Source: a virus
Strand: one strand, 5' to 3'
IMG/VR virus record: IMGVR_UViG_3300042924_000089
Span: 1 to 21,963 of that record
Length of the DNA: 21,963 nt
Shown here: positions 13,000-20,676 of the stretch, in pieces
Layout of the letters: the number at the start of each line of letters is the position of its first letter
Position numbering within the stretch: the stretch's first letter is position 1
Program-made: the position numbers and the translations under genes
Notes under the pieces: generated by a model
Database searches by the model: none
What the model was told of the DNA's origin: nothing
The model's input: the letters and a program-made list of their open reading frames with translations, nothing else

Positions 13000-13773
13000 A
13001 TGCAAAAACTGGAACTCACGGTGCAGGCGGCTGGCAAACCGGAGGAACTTTGTTCCAACATTCGCTCGTCGCTTGCCCGTGGGTTGCCAGAGTTGGCCCC
13101 TGCTCTCTGCACCCACGATGGAACATTCGTGTGTGTAGCGAGTGGGTGGTCAATGCCTAGTTTCGTAGAGGACATCCGGGCGCATCAGAAGGCTGGTCGT
13201 CCCATCGTCGCTGTAAAGGCCGCACACGACTTCCTGTGCGAGAACGGCATTGAGCCTGACCTGTGGGTCAACCTTGACCCCCGTGACCGCACAAGCGGTA
13301 TTCAGCGCCATAACGCGCACACCACCTACCTCGTTGCCTCTCGCTGCCCCCCGGTCACCTTCGACACGCTGAAAGAGCGCAAGGTCGTCCTGTGGCACTC
13401 ATGGGCTGAAGGGCCGGAGATGAAGGCGCTGGGCGCTGGCAAGTTAGCGGTCGGCGGCGGCACCACCTCGGGGATGCGTGCCATCAACATCGGGTATCTG
13501 CTTGGCTTTCGCAACTTTGTGTTGTACGGGTACGACAGTTGCAATCGGGCTGACGGCATCAAGCGGTTTACCGGCGAGATGACCGGCCCGACGATGGATG
13601 TGTATGTGGGCGCAGAAAAGCGCAAGTTCACCTGCAATGCTGCGATGGCGCAGCAGGCAAACGAGTTCCAGATGATTTACTCCGTGATGCCAGAAATCAC
13701 GGTTGAGGCCAAGGGGCCGGGGTTGATTGCCGCCATCATCGAAGAGCGCCGCAAGATGGCGTTGGCTGCTTGA
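13000..13773 (+). CDS. DUF115/MptE-like domain protein
   Basis: The 257-residue protein contains the parts of the DUF115 (6-hydroxymethylpterin diphosphokinase MptE-like) fold: FVCVASGWSMPSFVEDI (43-59, at the position of the family's usual GPSL motif), GIEPDLWVNLDP (83-94), and a long Gly-rich segment ending GYDSC (152-181, with GGGTTSGMRAINIGYLLGF). Relatives include MptE and flagellin glycosyltransferases (Maf), which bind a nucleotide. The phage role is unknown; nucleotide-sugar-dependent modification of a virion or host molecule is possible. It follows the previous stop by two bases, with no separate strong ribosome binding site. Confidence 0.75.
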   Translation: MQKLELTVQAAGKPEELCSNIRSSLARGLPELAPALCTHDGTFVCVASGWSMPSFVEDIRAHQKAGRPIVAVKAAHDFLCENGIEPDLWVNLDPRDRTSGIQRHNAHTTYLVASRCPPVTFDTLKERKVVLWHSWAEGPEMKALGAGKLAVGGGTTSGMRAINIGYLLGFRNFVLYGYDSCNRADGIKRFTGEMTGPTMDVYVGAEKRKFTCNAAMAQQANEFQMIYSVMPEITVEAKGPGLIAAIIEERRKMALAA

Positions 13774-13774
13774 G

Positions 13775-14602
13775 ATGGCGATACCCTCACGGGTGCTGGG
13801 CGCAGGCGTAGACAGTCTCAAGACCGTCTCCATCTGCGGCGACGGCATCAACACAGCGACCGCTGCCGGAACCTCGGCAGGCAACGCGCTGCAATTGACT
13901 TATGTTTACACCAATGTAGACAGCGCGGCGGTTGGCACGGGCGTAAGACTTCCACCGACGGAGATGGGCGAAACCGTCATCGTTAAGAACAGCACCGCCA
14001 ACCCAATCACGGTGTACCCGTATGACTCGAACAGCACTATAAACAACGCTGGCTTTGGCACGATTAACCCCGACTGTTCGGGGATGTTCTTTGCCGTAAG
14101 TAACTCGCTGTGGGAAGAACTGCAAGGTTTTGGTCGCGCTGTCCCCCTTCTGCATTACGGGGCGTTTTCCGACACCACCACGCAGGTTGCTGCGTCGATT
14201 GATGTTGCCTACGGCATGGTGTTTAACACCACCGACAGCAGCAACGGGGTGTCTGTCGGGTCGCCTACCTCGCGGCTCGTTGCAGACTTCCAAGGTGTCT
14301 ACAATGTGCAATTCTCGGCGCAATTGGATAAAACCTCTGGCAGCGCGGCAAACATCTACATTTGGCTTCGTAAGAACGGAACCAATGTGCCAAACACGAC
14401 TACGGTTGTAACCTTGCAGGGCAGTTCTGCCAAAGCGGTTGCAGCGTGGAACTACATCGTTCAACTTGACGCTGCCCAGTATGTAGAATTGATGTGGGCA
14501 ACAGACGATACGGATGTTAAAATTCTTGCGGCTACCGCCACAAGCGTTTGGCCTGCGACTCCATCAGTCATTGCAACTGTCACACAGGTCAACAACCTGT
14601 GA
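13775..14602 (+). CDS. Structural protein with C1q/jelly-roll-like C-terminus
   Basis: The start chosen is the ATG at 13775, one base after the previous stop. The reading open from 13727 would overlap the DUF115 gene. The 275-residue product has an N-terminal beta-rich portion (SICGDGINTATAAGTSAGNA, TVIVKNSTANPITVYPYD) and a C-terminal block (YNVQFSAQLDKTSGS, ANIYIWLRKNGTNVP, AWNYIVQLDAAQYVELMW). That block has the alternating strands of C1q/TNF-like jelly rolls, used by phages for decoration and receptor-binding proteins. It may coat the head or form a fibre. A hairpin overlaps its stop codon. Confidence 0.7.
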   Translation: MAIPSRVLGAGVDSLKTVSICGDGINTATAAGTSAGNALQLTYVYTNVDSAAVGTGVRLPPTEMGETVIVKNSTANPITVYPYDSNSTINNAGFGTINPDCSGMFFAVSNSLWEELQGFGRAVPLLHYGAFSDTTTQVAASIDVAYGMVFNTTDSSNGVSVGSPTSRLVADFQGVYNVQFSAQLDKTSGSAANIYIWLRKNGTNVPNTTTVVTLQGSSAKAVAAWNYIVQLDAAQYVELMWATDDTDVKILAATATSVWPATPSVIATVTQVNNL

Positions 14603-14612
14603 TTTCTTCCCT
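14583..14612 (+). terminator. Weak intrinsic terminator or attenuator
   Basis: CACAGGT-caaca-ACCTGTG is a perfect 7-bp stem with a 5-base loop (14583-14601), followed by a pyrimidine-rich stretch (ATTTCTTCCC). It overlaps the stop codon of the jelly-roll gene and lies at the only clear gap in this part of the operon. The T-run is short, so partial termination is more likely than a full stop. Confidence 0.4.
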
Positions 14613-14637
14613 CACCTCCCCACAGGAGTAAACGACG

Positions 14638-15186
14638 ATGCCTCTAGATAGCGACATTTTCAACGCGGACGAGCAACTCCAAGTCGAGTTCTACATCGCA
14701 AAGGATGTAGACCCGAAGTGGGATGGCAAGCCGTTTGTGCGTATCAACATTCCCGGCGATAAGACGACCATCATCGAGCAGCCGATGAATGAAGACCACA
14801 AGAAGCGGTTTCCGCGTCAGTATCTCTATTTCCAGATGAAGCAAAACGAGCAGGATGCCCCCGCAATCGGCACCTCGCTTGATGTCTGGTTTACCGATGG
14901 CAACGGCGACATTACCCGTGGACACATTGAGGAACTTCGTATCTTGAAGTTCCAGACCGTAGAGCAAATTGCTAACGCATCCGATTCGCAGTTGCAGCGC
15001 ATTGGCATGGGTGGCCCCGGTTTGCGTGAGAAGGCAAAGGCGTTTCTTGCAAAGCGGAATCGCTCGGAAACCGAAAACCAATTGGACGACACCAAAAAAC
15101 AACTGGCAGAACTTCAGGCGCAGATGGCAGCGTTGATGACGCGCAAGGCTGGTCGCCCGAAGAAGGAAGCCGTTGCGGAGAGTTAA
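14638..15186 (+). CDS. Conserved protein with coiled-coil, basic C-terminus (182 aa)
   Basis: A good ribosome binding site (AGGAG, 14624-14628) precedes the ATG. The first part is a compact beta domain (LQVEFYIAKDVDPKWDG, PFVRINIPGDKTTIIEQP, YLYFQMKQNEQDAP). Then comes a helix-hairpin-like block (FQTVEQIANASDSQLQRIG, then GGPGLREKAKAFLA), a coiled coil (NQLDDTKKQLAELQAQMAAL) and a basic tail GRPKKE. It lies between head decoration genes and the adaptor. The function is not recognised; the tail resembles DNA-contacting motifs, which is a weak hint only. Confidence 0.65.
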   Translation: MPLDSDIFNADEQLQVEFYIAKDVDPKWDGKPFVRINIPGDKTTIIEQPMNEDHKKRFPRQYLYFQMKQNEQDAPAIGTSLDVWFTDGNGDITRGHIEELRILKFQTVEQIANASDSQLQRIGMGGPGLREKAKAFLAKRNRSETENQLDDTKKQLAELQAQMAALMTRKAGRPKKEAVAES

Positions 15187-15189
15187 CGA

Positions 15190-16104
15190 ATGAGCACCAC
15201 AACCATGTTGGCGTTGGTTCAGCAGGTCACCGCTGAACTAGGTTTACCGATACCGTCTACGGTGGCGGGTAACCCCAATCAGGATGTGGTGCAGATTCTT
15301 GCCCTGATGAACGCCTCGGGGTACGAGTTGATGCGGCGTGCTGACTGGCGCGAACTGACCAAGCAGTACACCTTCTACACCGAGGCCATCAGCACCACGG
15401 GTACATGGACGACCTCGGCATATACCATTACCGGCATCCCCGATACCTCGCTTATCGACTCGACCTATCAGGTGCAGGGCGTTGGCATCCCCAATGCCAC
15501 CTATGTAACGGGCGTGTTGTCTCCCTCGGCTGTCTCTATCAACTACGAGCCGACAGAGGCGCAGGTCGGTGGCGGTCTGGTGTTCCAAAAGGTCAAGTAC
15601 GGCCTGCCCTCGGATTACTACAGCAGCGTCAACCGCACGCATTGGGACAAGAGCAAGCGTTGGGAGATGCTCGGCCCAGAGTCGCCGCAACAATGGGAAT
15701 GGCTGCTCTCGGGCTACATCTCGACCGGCCCCCGCATCCGTTACCGCCTGCTCGGCAAATACTTCCAGATTTGGCCCGGAATGAACGCTGGCGAGTTGCT
15801 TGGCTTTGAGTACCGCAGCAACGCATGGGCAGAAAGCGTTGCGGGTGCCGCCAAGACTTCGATGACGGCAGACAACGACACCTGCATCTATCCCGACCGT
15901 GTAATGGTGCTGTCTACCAAACTCAAGTATTTTGAGGCAAAGGGCTTTGATACGACCGCCATCTTCCGCGACTACCTCGCTGAACTTGAGACGGCTGTCG
16001 CACAGGATACGGGCGCTGCCAACCTCTCGTTTGCCCCGCGTCCCGGTACGGTGCTTATCGGCTACGACAACATCCCTGACAGCGGCTACGGGTACGAGAA
16101 CTAA
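15190..16104 (+). CDS. Head-to-tail adaptor (P22 gp4-like)
   Basis: The 304-residue protein opens with a helical bundle (MLALVQQVTAELGLPIP and VVQILALMNASGYELMRRADWREL), the pattern of podoviral adaptors of the P22 gp4 type that bind under the portal ring. A beta-rich insert follows (TTSAYTITGIPDTSLIDSTY, then YGLPSDYYSSVNRTHWDKSK). The C-terminus has RVMVLSTKLKYFEAKGFD and a flexible Gly/Tyr-rich end. It would extend the portal channel and hold DNA after packaging. P22 gp4 is much shorter (about 166 residues), so the extra beta insert is a feature of this lineage. It overlaps the nozzle start by one base. Confidence 0.75.
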   Translation: MSTTTMLALVQQVTAELGLPIPSTVAGNPNQDVVQILALMNASGYELMRRADWRELTKQYTFYTEAISTTGTWTTSAYTITGIPDTSLIDSTYQVQGVGIPNATYVTGVLSPSAVSINYEPTEAQVGGGLVFQKVKYGLPSDYYSSVNRTHWDKSKRWEMLGPESPQQWEWLLSGYISTGPRIRYRLLGKYFQIWPGMNAGELLGFEYRSNAWAESVAGAAKTSMTADNDTCIYPDRVMVLSTKLKYFEAKGFDTTAIFRDYLAELETAVAQDTGAANLSFAPRPGTVLIGYDNIPDSGYGYEN

Positions 16105-17666
16105 TGGCTGTTTCTCGTCGCCTCGTCCAACGCTCTGCGGCAAATGTTGCAAGCCTGCCGTCGCCCGTGGGCGGTTGGAACGCTCGGGATTCTCTCGCCA
16201 ACATGGCACCCACGGATGCCGTGCAGTTGGACAACTACTTCCCCGGCGTATCCAATGTTGTCCTGCGCGGCGGCTATGTGAAGCACGCCACGGGGTTTCC
16301 CGACGATGTAGAAACCCTGATGACCTACAGCGGCGGCACCTCTGACCAGTTGTGGGCGGTGTCAGATGGCAAGTTCTACAACGCTACATCTGCGGGTGCT
16401 ATTGGCGCGGCGGCGGTCAGCGGACTGACCAACTCCAAGTGGGAATACACCAATGTCACGACCGCAGGTGGCAACTACCTGTATGCCGCTAACGGTGTCA
16501 ACACGCCGTATCTTTACAACGGCTCGACTTGGACAAGCATCACGGGTTCATCCTCGCCTGCCATTACGGGCGTTACGACCACTACGCTTAACTCTCCGAC
16601 GCTCTTTAAGAATCGCGTATGGTTTATCGAGAAAAACACGCTGAAGGCATGGTACCTGCCGACCTCTAGCGTTGGCGGCGCGGCACAGGTTCTCGACCTG
16701 TCATCCATTGCGCGTCTGGGCGGCGTGTTGGTGTCGATGGCCTCGTGGACAATTGACGCTGGTTACGGCGTGGATGACAACCTTGTATTTGTCACCGACA
16801 AGGGCGAGGTAATCGTCTACCGTGGCACCGACCCCTCATCTGCGTCCACATGGGCGCTGATTGGCGTGTGGATTGTGGGTGCGCCTATCGGCACCCGCTC
16901 CCTGATGAAGTACGGCGGCGACCTCTTGGTGCTGACGCTTGACGGGCTGATTCCGATGGCCTCGGCGCTTCAGTCCTCGCGGCTCGACCCCAACATCGCG
17001 CTATCGGACAAGATACAGGGTGCGTTTGCGGCGGCTGCTGCGGCGTATAGAGACAATTTCGGGTGGTGCATGTTGTACAACCCGAAGAACAACGCCCTAA
17101 TCGTCAATGTTCCGGTGCGTGAAGGCGCACAAGAGCAGTTTGTGATGAACAACATCACGAAGGCGTGGTGCAGGTTTACAAACTGGAACGCTTTTCATTT
17201 TGGGTTGCTTGACGATACGCCGTACTTTGGCGCTGCAACTTTTGTGGCAAAGGCTTGGACGACGGGTAGCACCGGCTACATTGATGACACAAGCAACATA
17301 AACGGCAAGATTCTCCAAGCCTTTAACTACTTCGAGACTCGCGGCGTAAAGAAGATTTTTACACGCGCACGGCCTAGCATTTTCAGCAACGGCACCCCGT
17401 CTGTGCGGGTTGGCATCAATGTCGATTTCAACATTTCAGACAATGTTGCCCCGATATCGTTTTCTACTCCGCTGACTGCCCTGTGGGACAGCGCGTTGTG
17501 GGATACGGCTGTGTGGGGTTCTGACCTTGAGATTCAGAATAATTGGCAGGGCGTTACCGGCGTTGGCTACTGCGGGTCAGTACAGTTTCAGAGCAGCAGC
17601 AACAAGTTAGCGATTCAATGGGCCTCAACTGATGTGGTGTATCAACTCGGATGGGCTGGCATATAA
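16104..17666 (+). CDS. Tail nozzle/hub protein (P22 gp10-like)
   Basis: The 520-residue protein begins with SLPSPVGGWNARDSLANMAP, followed by DAVQLDNYFPGVSNVVLRGG, a signature shared by podoviral tail nozzle proteins. The rest is repeated beta-strand units (VETLMTYSGGTSDQLWAVSD, KWEYTNVTTAGGNYLYAANG, VWFIEKNTLKAWYLP) that fit a beta-propeller-like body. P22 gp10 has 472 residues, a similar length. The product would form the ring below the adaptor to which fibres or needle attach. It overlaps the next gene by 16 bases and the adaptor by one. Confidence 0.8.
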   Translation: MAVSRRLVQRSAANVASLPSPVGGWNARDSLANMAPTDAVQLDNYFPGVSNVVLRGGYVKHATGFPDDVETLMTYSGGTSDQLWAVSDGKFYNATSAGAIGAAAVSGLTNSKWEYTNVTTAGGNYLYAANGVNTPYLYNGSTWTSITGSSSPAITGVTTTTLNSPTLFKNRVWFIEKNTLKAWYLPTSSVGGAAQVLDLSSIARLGGVLVSMASWTIDAGYGVDDNLVFVTDKGEVIVYRGTDPSSASTWALIGVWIVGAPIGTRSLMKYGGDLLVLTLDGLIPMASALQSSRLDPNIALSDKIQGAFAAAAAAYRDNFGWCMLYNPKNNALIVNVPVREGAQEQFVMNNITKAWCRFTNWNAFHFGLLDDTPYFGAATFVAKAWTTGSTGYIDDTSNINGKILQAFNYFETRGVKKIFTRARPSIFSNGTPSVRVGINVDFNISDNVAPISFSTPLTALWDSALWDTAVWGSDLEIQNNWQGVTGVGYCGSVQFQSSSNKLAIQWASTDVVYQLGWAGI

Positions 17667-18094
17667 CAAGCGGCCCCGAGGTGGGCGAATGGGTCTGTGG
17701 GCATACGGGCGGCGGGTATCACGCTGAACGCTCTAACGCCATCGGACTGCGTAAGGGAGAGAACATTGTCGGCGGCGTGGTTTACGAGAATTGGAACGGG
17801 CGCAGCGTGGTTTGCCACATCGCCATCTCTGACCGCTTAACCCCCGCTTACATTGCAGCCATGTTTGACTATCCTTTCAATGTCTGCGGGGTTGACAAAA
17901 TCATCGCCCCCGTGGGCAGTAAAAACGCGAAAGCCATCAGGCTTGTGCGTAAAATGGGTTTCACCGAGGAAGCGCGTCTAAAGGATGCCGACACCGACGG
18001 TGATATTGTTTTCCTGACCATGACACGCGAGGCGTGTCGTTATTTAGGACACCGTTATGGGAAAAAAATCACCGGCACCGCCGCCAGCGCCTGA
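17651..18094 (+). CDS. GNAT-like acetyltransferase in the tail operon
   Basis: The 147-residue protein shows the later half of a GNAT fold most clearly: IAPVGSKNAKAIRLVRKMGF (85-104) with Asn92, followed by EEARLKDADTDGDIVFLTMT. These resemble the acetyl-CoA-binding motif and the last strand. The first half (GGVVYENWNGRSVVCHIAI) supplies the preceding strands. Small GNAT-like genes recur in podoviral structural clusters. Their substrate is unknown; virion or host protein acetylation is only a suggestion. It starts inside the nozzle gene and its last 38 bases lie inside the next gene, so it is unusually embedded. Confidence 0.7.
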   Translation: MGWHITSGPEVGEWVCGHTGGGYHAERSNAIGLRKGENIVGGVVYENWNGRSVVCHIAISDRLTPAYIAAMFDYPFNVCGVDKIIAPVGSKNAKAIRLVRKMGFTEEARLKDADTDGDIVFLTMTREACRYLGHRYGKKITGTAASA

Positions 18095-20396
18095 TTACGC
18101 AGGTGCAGCGCAACAACAGGGCATTGCCAACCTAGAGGCGGCACGCCTTACTGCGCGGCTTTCTAACCCCAATATCATTACCCCCCTCGGTGGTCAGCGT
18201 GTGACCTACGGGCGACCGCAATTCAACCGCGCTGCGTATGACGCGGCGATGGCTAACTATCGTGCGCGTAACCCGCAGGCACCGGCTACCGGCGCACCGC
18301 AGAGCGCACCCTCAACTGTTGGCGTTGGTGGCGGCGCTGCCATGCCCACCACGGGCGGCGGTGGCGTGCAGATGGGCGGTGGCGGTATGTATGGCGGCGG
18401 CGTTGACCTCGGCGTTACGCCCGAACCTACGGCATCAAAGGCCGACGGTATGCCTGCTGCGCGGCGCGAGGCTCTGGGAATGGGCGATGACCGCGCATAC
18501 ACGCAGGGCGGTCGAGCCGACTTCACCACGCTCCCTACCGGAGCGCAGGTTCCTACTGCCATGCTTATCGGCGGCGGTCGCTTTGATGCGTCCGGCATGG
18601 GGCCGGGACAGACGCAACGGTTTAATCAAGGCTACGGCGGCGGGGAGTACATGGGCGATGTGATGCCCACCCGCGAGATGTTCACCGAGATGGTGGACTT
18701 GGACACCCCGACGATTGAGCAGTACTTGACCCCCGAGGCACAGGCGACCCTAGAGGCGCAGCAGCGGGTGGAGCGTGCGTTGTCCGGCCTTGGCGAACAG
18801 GCCATCGGGCGCGTGCAAAATGTCTACGGCACGGATTTCACCCCGCAGGGGCTTCCGGCGCAACAATTCAACTTTGGCGGTTATGGCAACCTGCCGACCG
18901 TTCCCGAGTTGCAGGGTCGCGCACGCTCTGATGTGTCGGCGCTGCCGGTTAACTTCGGCCCCACGGCAGGTCAGTACGGAATGGCTGCGGGTGGGCCACA
19001 AGGGTTAAACCTCGAAGGGTTCGACGCTTCTGGGTTGGGCATGGCAGCAGGTGGGCCAAGCGGAGGCGCGTTTGGTGCGGCGCAGGGCGGCGTGGGCGCT
19101 CCGTCGCTTCGAGGCCAATATGACCTGACAGGCGTGGGCGATGTTGCCAGAGCGCCGGGGGCTGCTGCGATGGCGCAGGGCGGGCCTATGGCTCCGGGGC
19201 TGCAAGGGCAGTTAGATACCTCGCAACTTGCCGCAATGCCGGTAAACGCTGGCATGACGGCGCAACAGGCCATCATGTCGCGCCTCGACCCGCAATTGCA
19301 GCGCCAACGGGCGCAACTTGAGACACAGTTGGCGAATCAGGGCTTGGTGCGTGGCGGCGAGGCGTATGGCGCTGCCATCACCGAGCAGCAACAACAGGAA
19401 AACGACCTGCGAACACAGGCCGCGCTACAGGGCATTAGCCTTGATATGGCGGCACGCCAGCAGGGGTTAGGTGAGGCACAGACCCTTGGCGGCTTTGCCA
19501 ACCAAGCGGCTCTGGCGGGGTTTGGCGCGGGTCAACAGGCTACCGCAGCGCAAAACGCAGCAGCGCAGCAAAATTTCCAGAACGAATTGGCTAGGCAGGC
19601 TGCTGCAAACCAAGCGCAACAGCAAGCGTTTGGGCAACGGGCGCAGGCCGGTCAGTTTGGCAACGAGGCGCAATTGGCGGCGTTCCAAGCGGCGATGCAG
19701 AATCAGGCTGCGGGTAATCAGGCCATCGGGCAGAACTTCGGTCAGGCGCAAGCCGCGCAGGCAATGGCAAATCAAGCGCAGGCACAGAACTTCCAGCAGC
19801 GTATGGCGGCGGGTGAGTTTGGGCGGCAGGGTCAGTTGTCGTCGTTCCAGACGCAGCAGGCGGCGCAGGACGCGGCTAACCGTGCCATCGCGCAGAACTT
19901 CCAACAGGGCTTGGGCGCGGCGGGTGCGTACAACGCTGCTGCCGGTCAGCAGTTTGGGCAGGAAATGGACATTGCTGGGCTGTATAACGCCTCGCTTGCC
20001 CAGAACCAACAGGCGGCATTGCAGCAGGCGCAGGCTCAAGCGGCGCTCCAAGCACAGGGCTTCAACCAAGCGCAGGCGGCGGCATCGTTCCAGAACGCCC
20101 AGCGTCAGGCGGCGTTGCAAGAGCAGTTGGCGCTTCGGGCGCTCCCGCTTAACGAGGTCGCAGCCATCATGGGCGGCGCACAGGTACAGATGCCGCAGTT
20201 CCAAGCCTATCAGGGCGCAGAGGTGGGAGCGGCTCCCATTTTCGGCGCTACGCAGGCGGCGGGTAACTTCGCGCAACAAAACTACCAGAATCAGATTGCA
20301 CGCCAGAACGCGCAGATGGGGCTGTACGGTAGCGTGCTTGGCGGTCTAGGTGGCGGCATAGGTCAAGCGGGTAGTGTTTCCAAATTCTTCGGGTAA
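18057..20396 (+). CDS. Large Gln/Ala-rich probable internal virion (pilot) protein
   Basis: The 779-residue protein begins GKKSPAPPPAPDYAGAAQQQ, then NLEAARLTARLSNPNIITP, a start typical of phage tail/pilot proteins. About residues 80-110 are Gly-rich, residues about 300-390 have repeated AAGGP-type turns, and residues about 420-680 are helical, very rich in Gln and Ala. Residues 482-671 contain a 54-residue repeat. Such proteins travel inside the virion and help build the DNA channel through the cell envelope, as T7 gp14-16 or P22 ejection proteins do; here this is by analogy. It ends with FNFGG-like low complexity and a Gly-rich tail. Its start lies inside the GNAT gene. Confidence 0.7.
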   Translation: MGKKSPAPPPAPDYAGAAQQQGIANLEAARLTARLSNPNIITPLGGQRVTYGRPQFNRAAYDAAMANYRARNPQAPATGAPQSAPSTVGVGGGAAMPTTGGGGVQMGGGGMYGGGVDLGVTPEPTASKADGMPAARREALGMGDDRAYTQGGRADFTTLPTGAQVPTAMLIGGGRFDASGMGPGQTQRFNQGYGGGEYMGDVMPTREMFTEMVDLDTPTIEQYLTPEAQATLEAQQRVERALSGLGEQAIGRVQNVYGTDFTPQGLPAQQFNFGGYGNLPTVPELQGRARSDVSALPVNFGPTAGQYGMAAGGPQGLNLEGFDASGLGMAAGGPSGGAFGAAQGGVGAPSLRGQYDLTGVGDVARAPGAAAMAQGGPMAPGLQGQLDTSQLAAMPVNAGMTAQQAIMSRLDPQLQRQRAQLETQLANQGLVRGGEAYGAAITEQQQQENDLRTQAALQGISLDMAARQQGLGEAQTLGGFANQAALAGFGAGQQATAAQNAAAQQNFQNELARQAAANQAQQQAFGQRAQAGQFGNEAQLAAFQAAMQNQAAGNQAIGQNFGQAQAAQAMANQAQAQNFQQRMAAGEFGRQGQLSSFQTQQAAQDAANRAIAQNFQQGLGAAGAYNAAAGQQFGQEMDIAGLYNASLAQNQQAALQQAQAQAALQAQGFNQAQAAASFQNAQRQAALQEQLALRALPLNEVAAIMGGAQVQMPQFQAYQGAEVGAAPIFGATQAAGNFAQQNYQNQIARQNAQMGLYGSVLGGLGGGIGQAGSVSKFFG
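19500..20069 (+). repeat. 162-bp (54-residue) repeats in the pilot-like gene
   Basis: Residues 517-563 and 571-617 are two 47-residue units with the same anchor residues (ANQAQ-x-Q, F-x-QR, AG-x-FG, QL-xx-FQ, AI-x-QNF-x-Q), joined by a 7-residue linker, so the period is 54 residues. A half unit precedes them (482-509) and a diverged unit follows in the same register (625-671). The DNA copies have diverged, so this is a protein-level repeat. Confidence 0.75.
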
Positions 20397-20400
20397 AAAT

Positions 20401-20676
20401 ATGAGAACCCCTTACCAAACCTTTAACGCTCCCCCTATGATGAACGGCGGTCGCGGTCAGCGCATGGCGCGTATGCTCCAGATGCAGGGCCAGAGCCAGC
20501 AGGTGAGCAACAACGCAGGGGCGCAGAGTGATATGCAGTATTCGCCCCCGCAAAACGCTGCCGACATCAACCGTGCGCCGCGTCAGTTCCTGCGGCAGTA
20601 CCCGAAAATGCCAAAGTCGCCGGGGATGACCAACCCGCAGGGTGGCCCTGACCGGGGAGGGTTTGAAAATGGCTGA
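20401..20676 (+). CDS. Small Gln/Met/Pro-rich linker protein (91 aa)
   Basis: The ATG at 20401, four bases after the previous stop, is the likely start; a GTG at 20374 would lie inside that gene. The product is Gln-, Met- and Pro-rich: MRTPYQTFNAPPMMNGG, MARMLQMQGQSQQVSNNA, then ADINRAPRQFLRQYPKM. It resembles the low-complexity composition of the flanking virion genes. Its stop is inside the next start (overlap of eight bases). No domain is recognised. Confidence 0.65.
   Translation: MRTPYQTFNAPPMMNGGRGQRMARMLQMQGQSQQVSNNAGAQSDMQYSPPQNAADINRAPRQFLRQYPKMPKSPGMTNPQGGPDRGGFENG

Noticed and set aside
19500-20069. CRISPR-like or DNA direct repeats
   Set aside because: Units are 162 bp, diverged in DNA and in frame, so they are protein repeats without spacers.
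19467-20349. Long minus-strand (19467-20279) and plus-strand (19471-20349) Arg/Leu-rich ORFs
   Set aside because: They are shadow frames of the Gln/Ala-rich gene; CAG/GCG-rich codons read in other frames give Arg, Leu and Ser runs.
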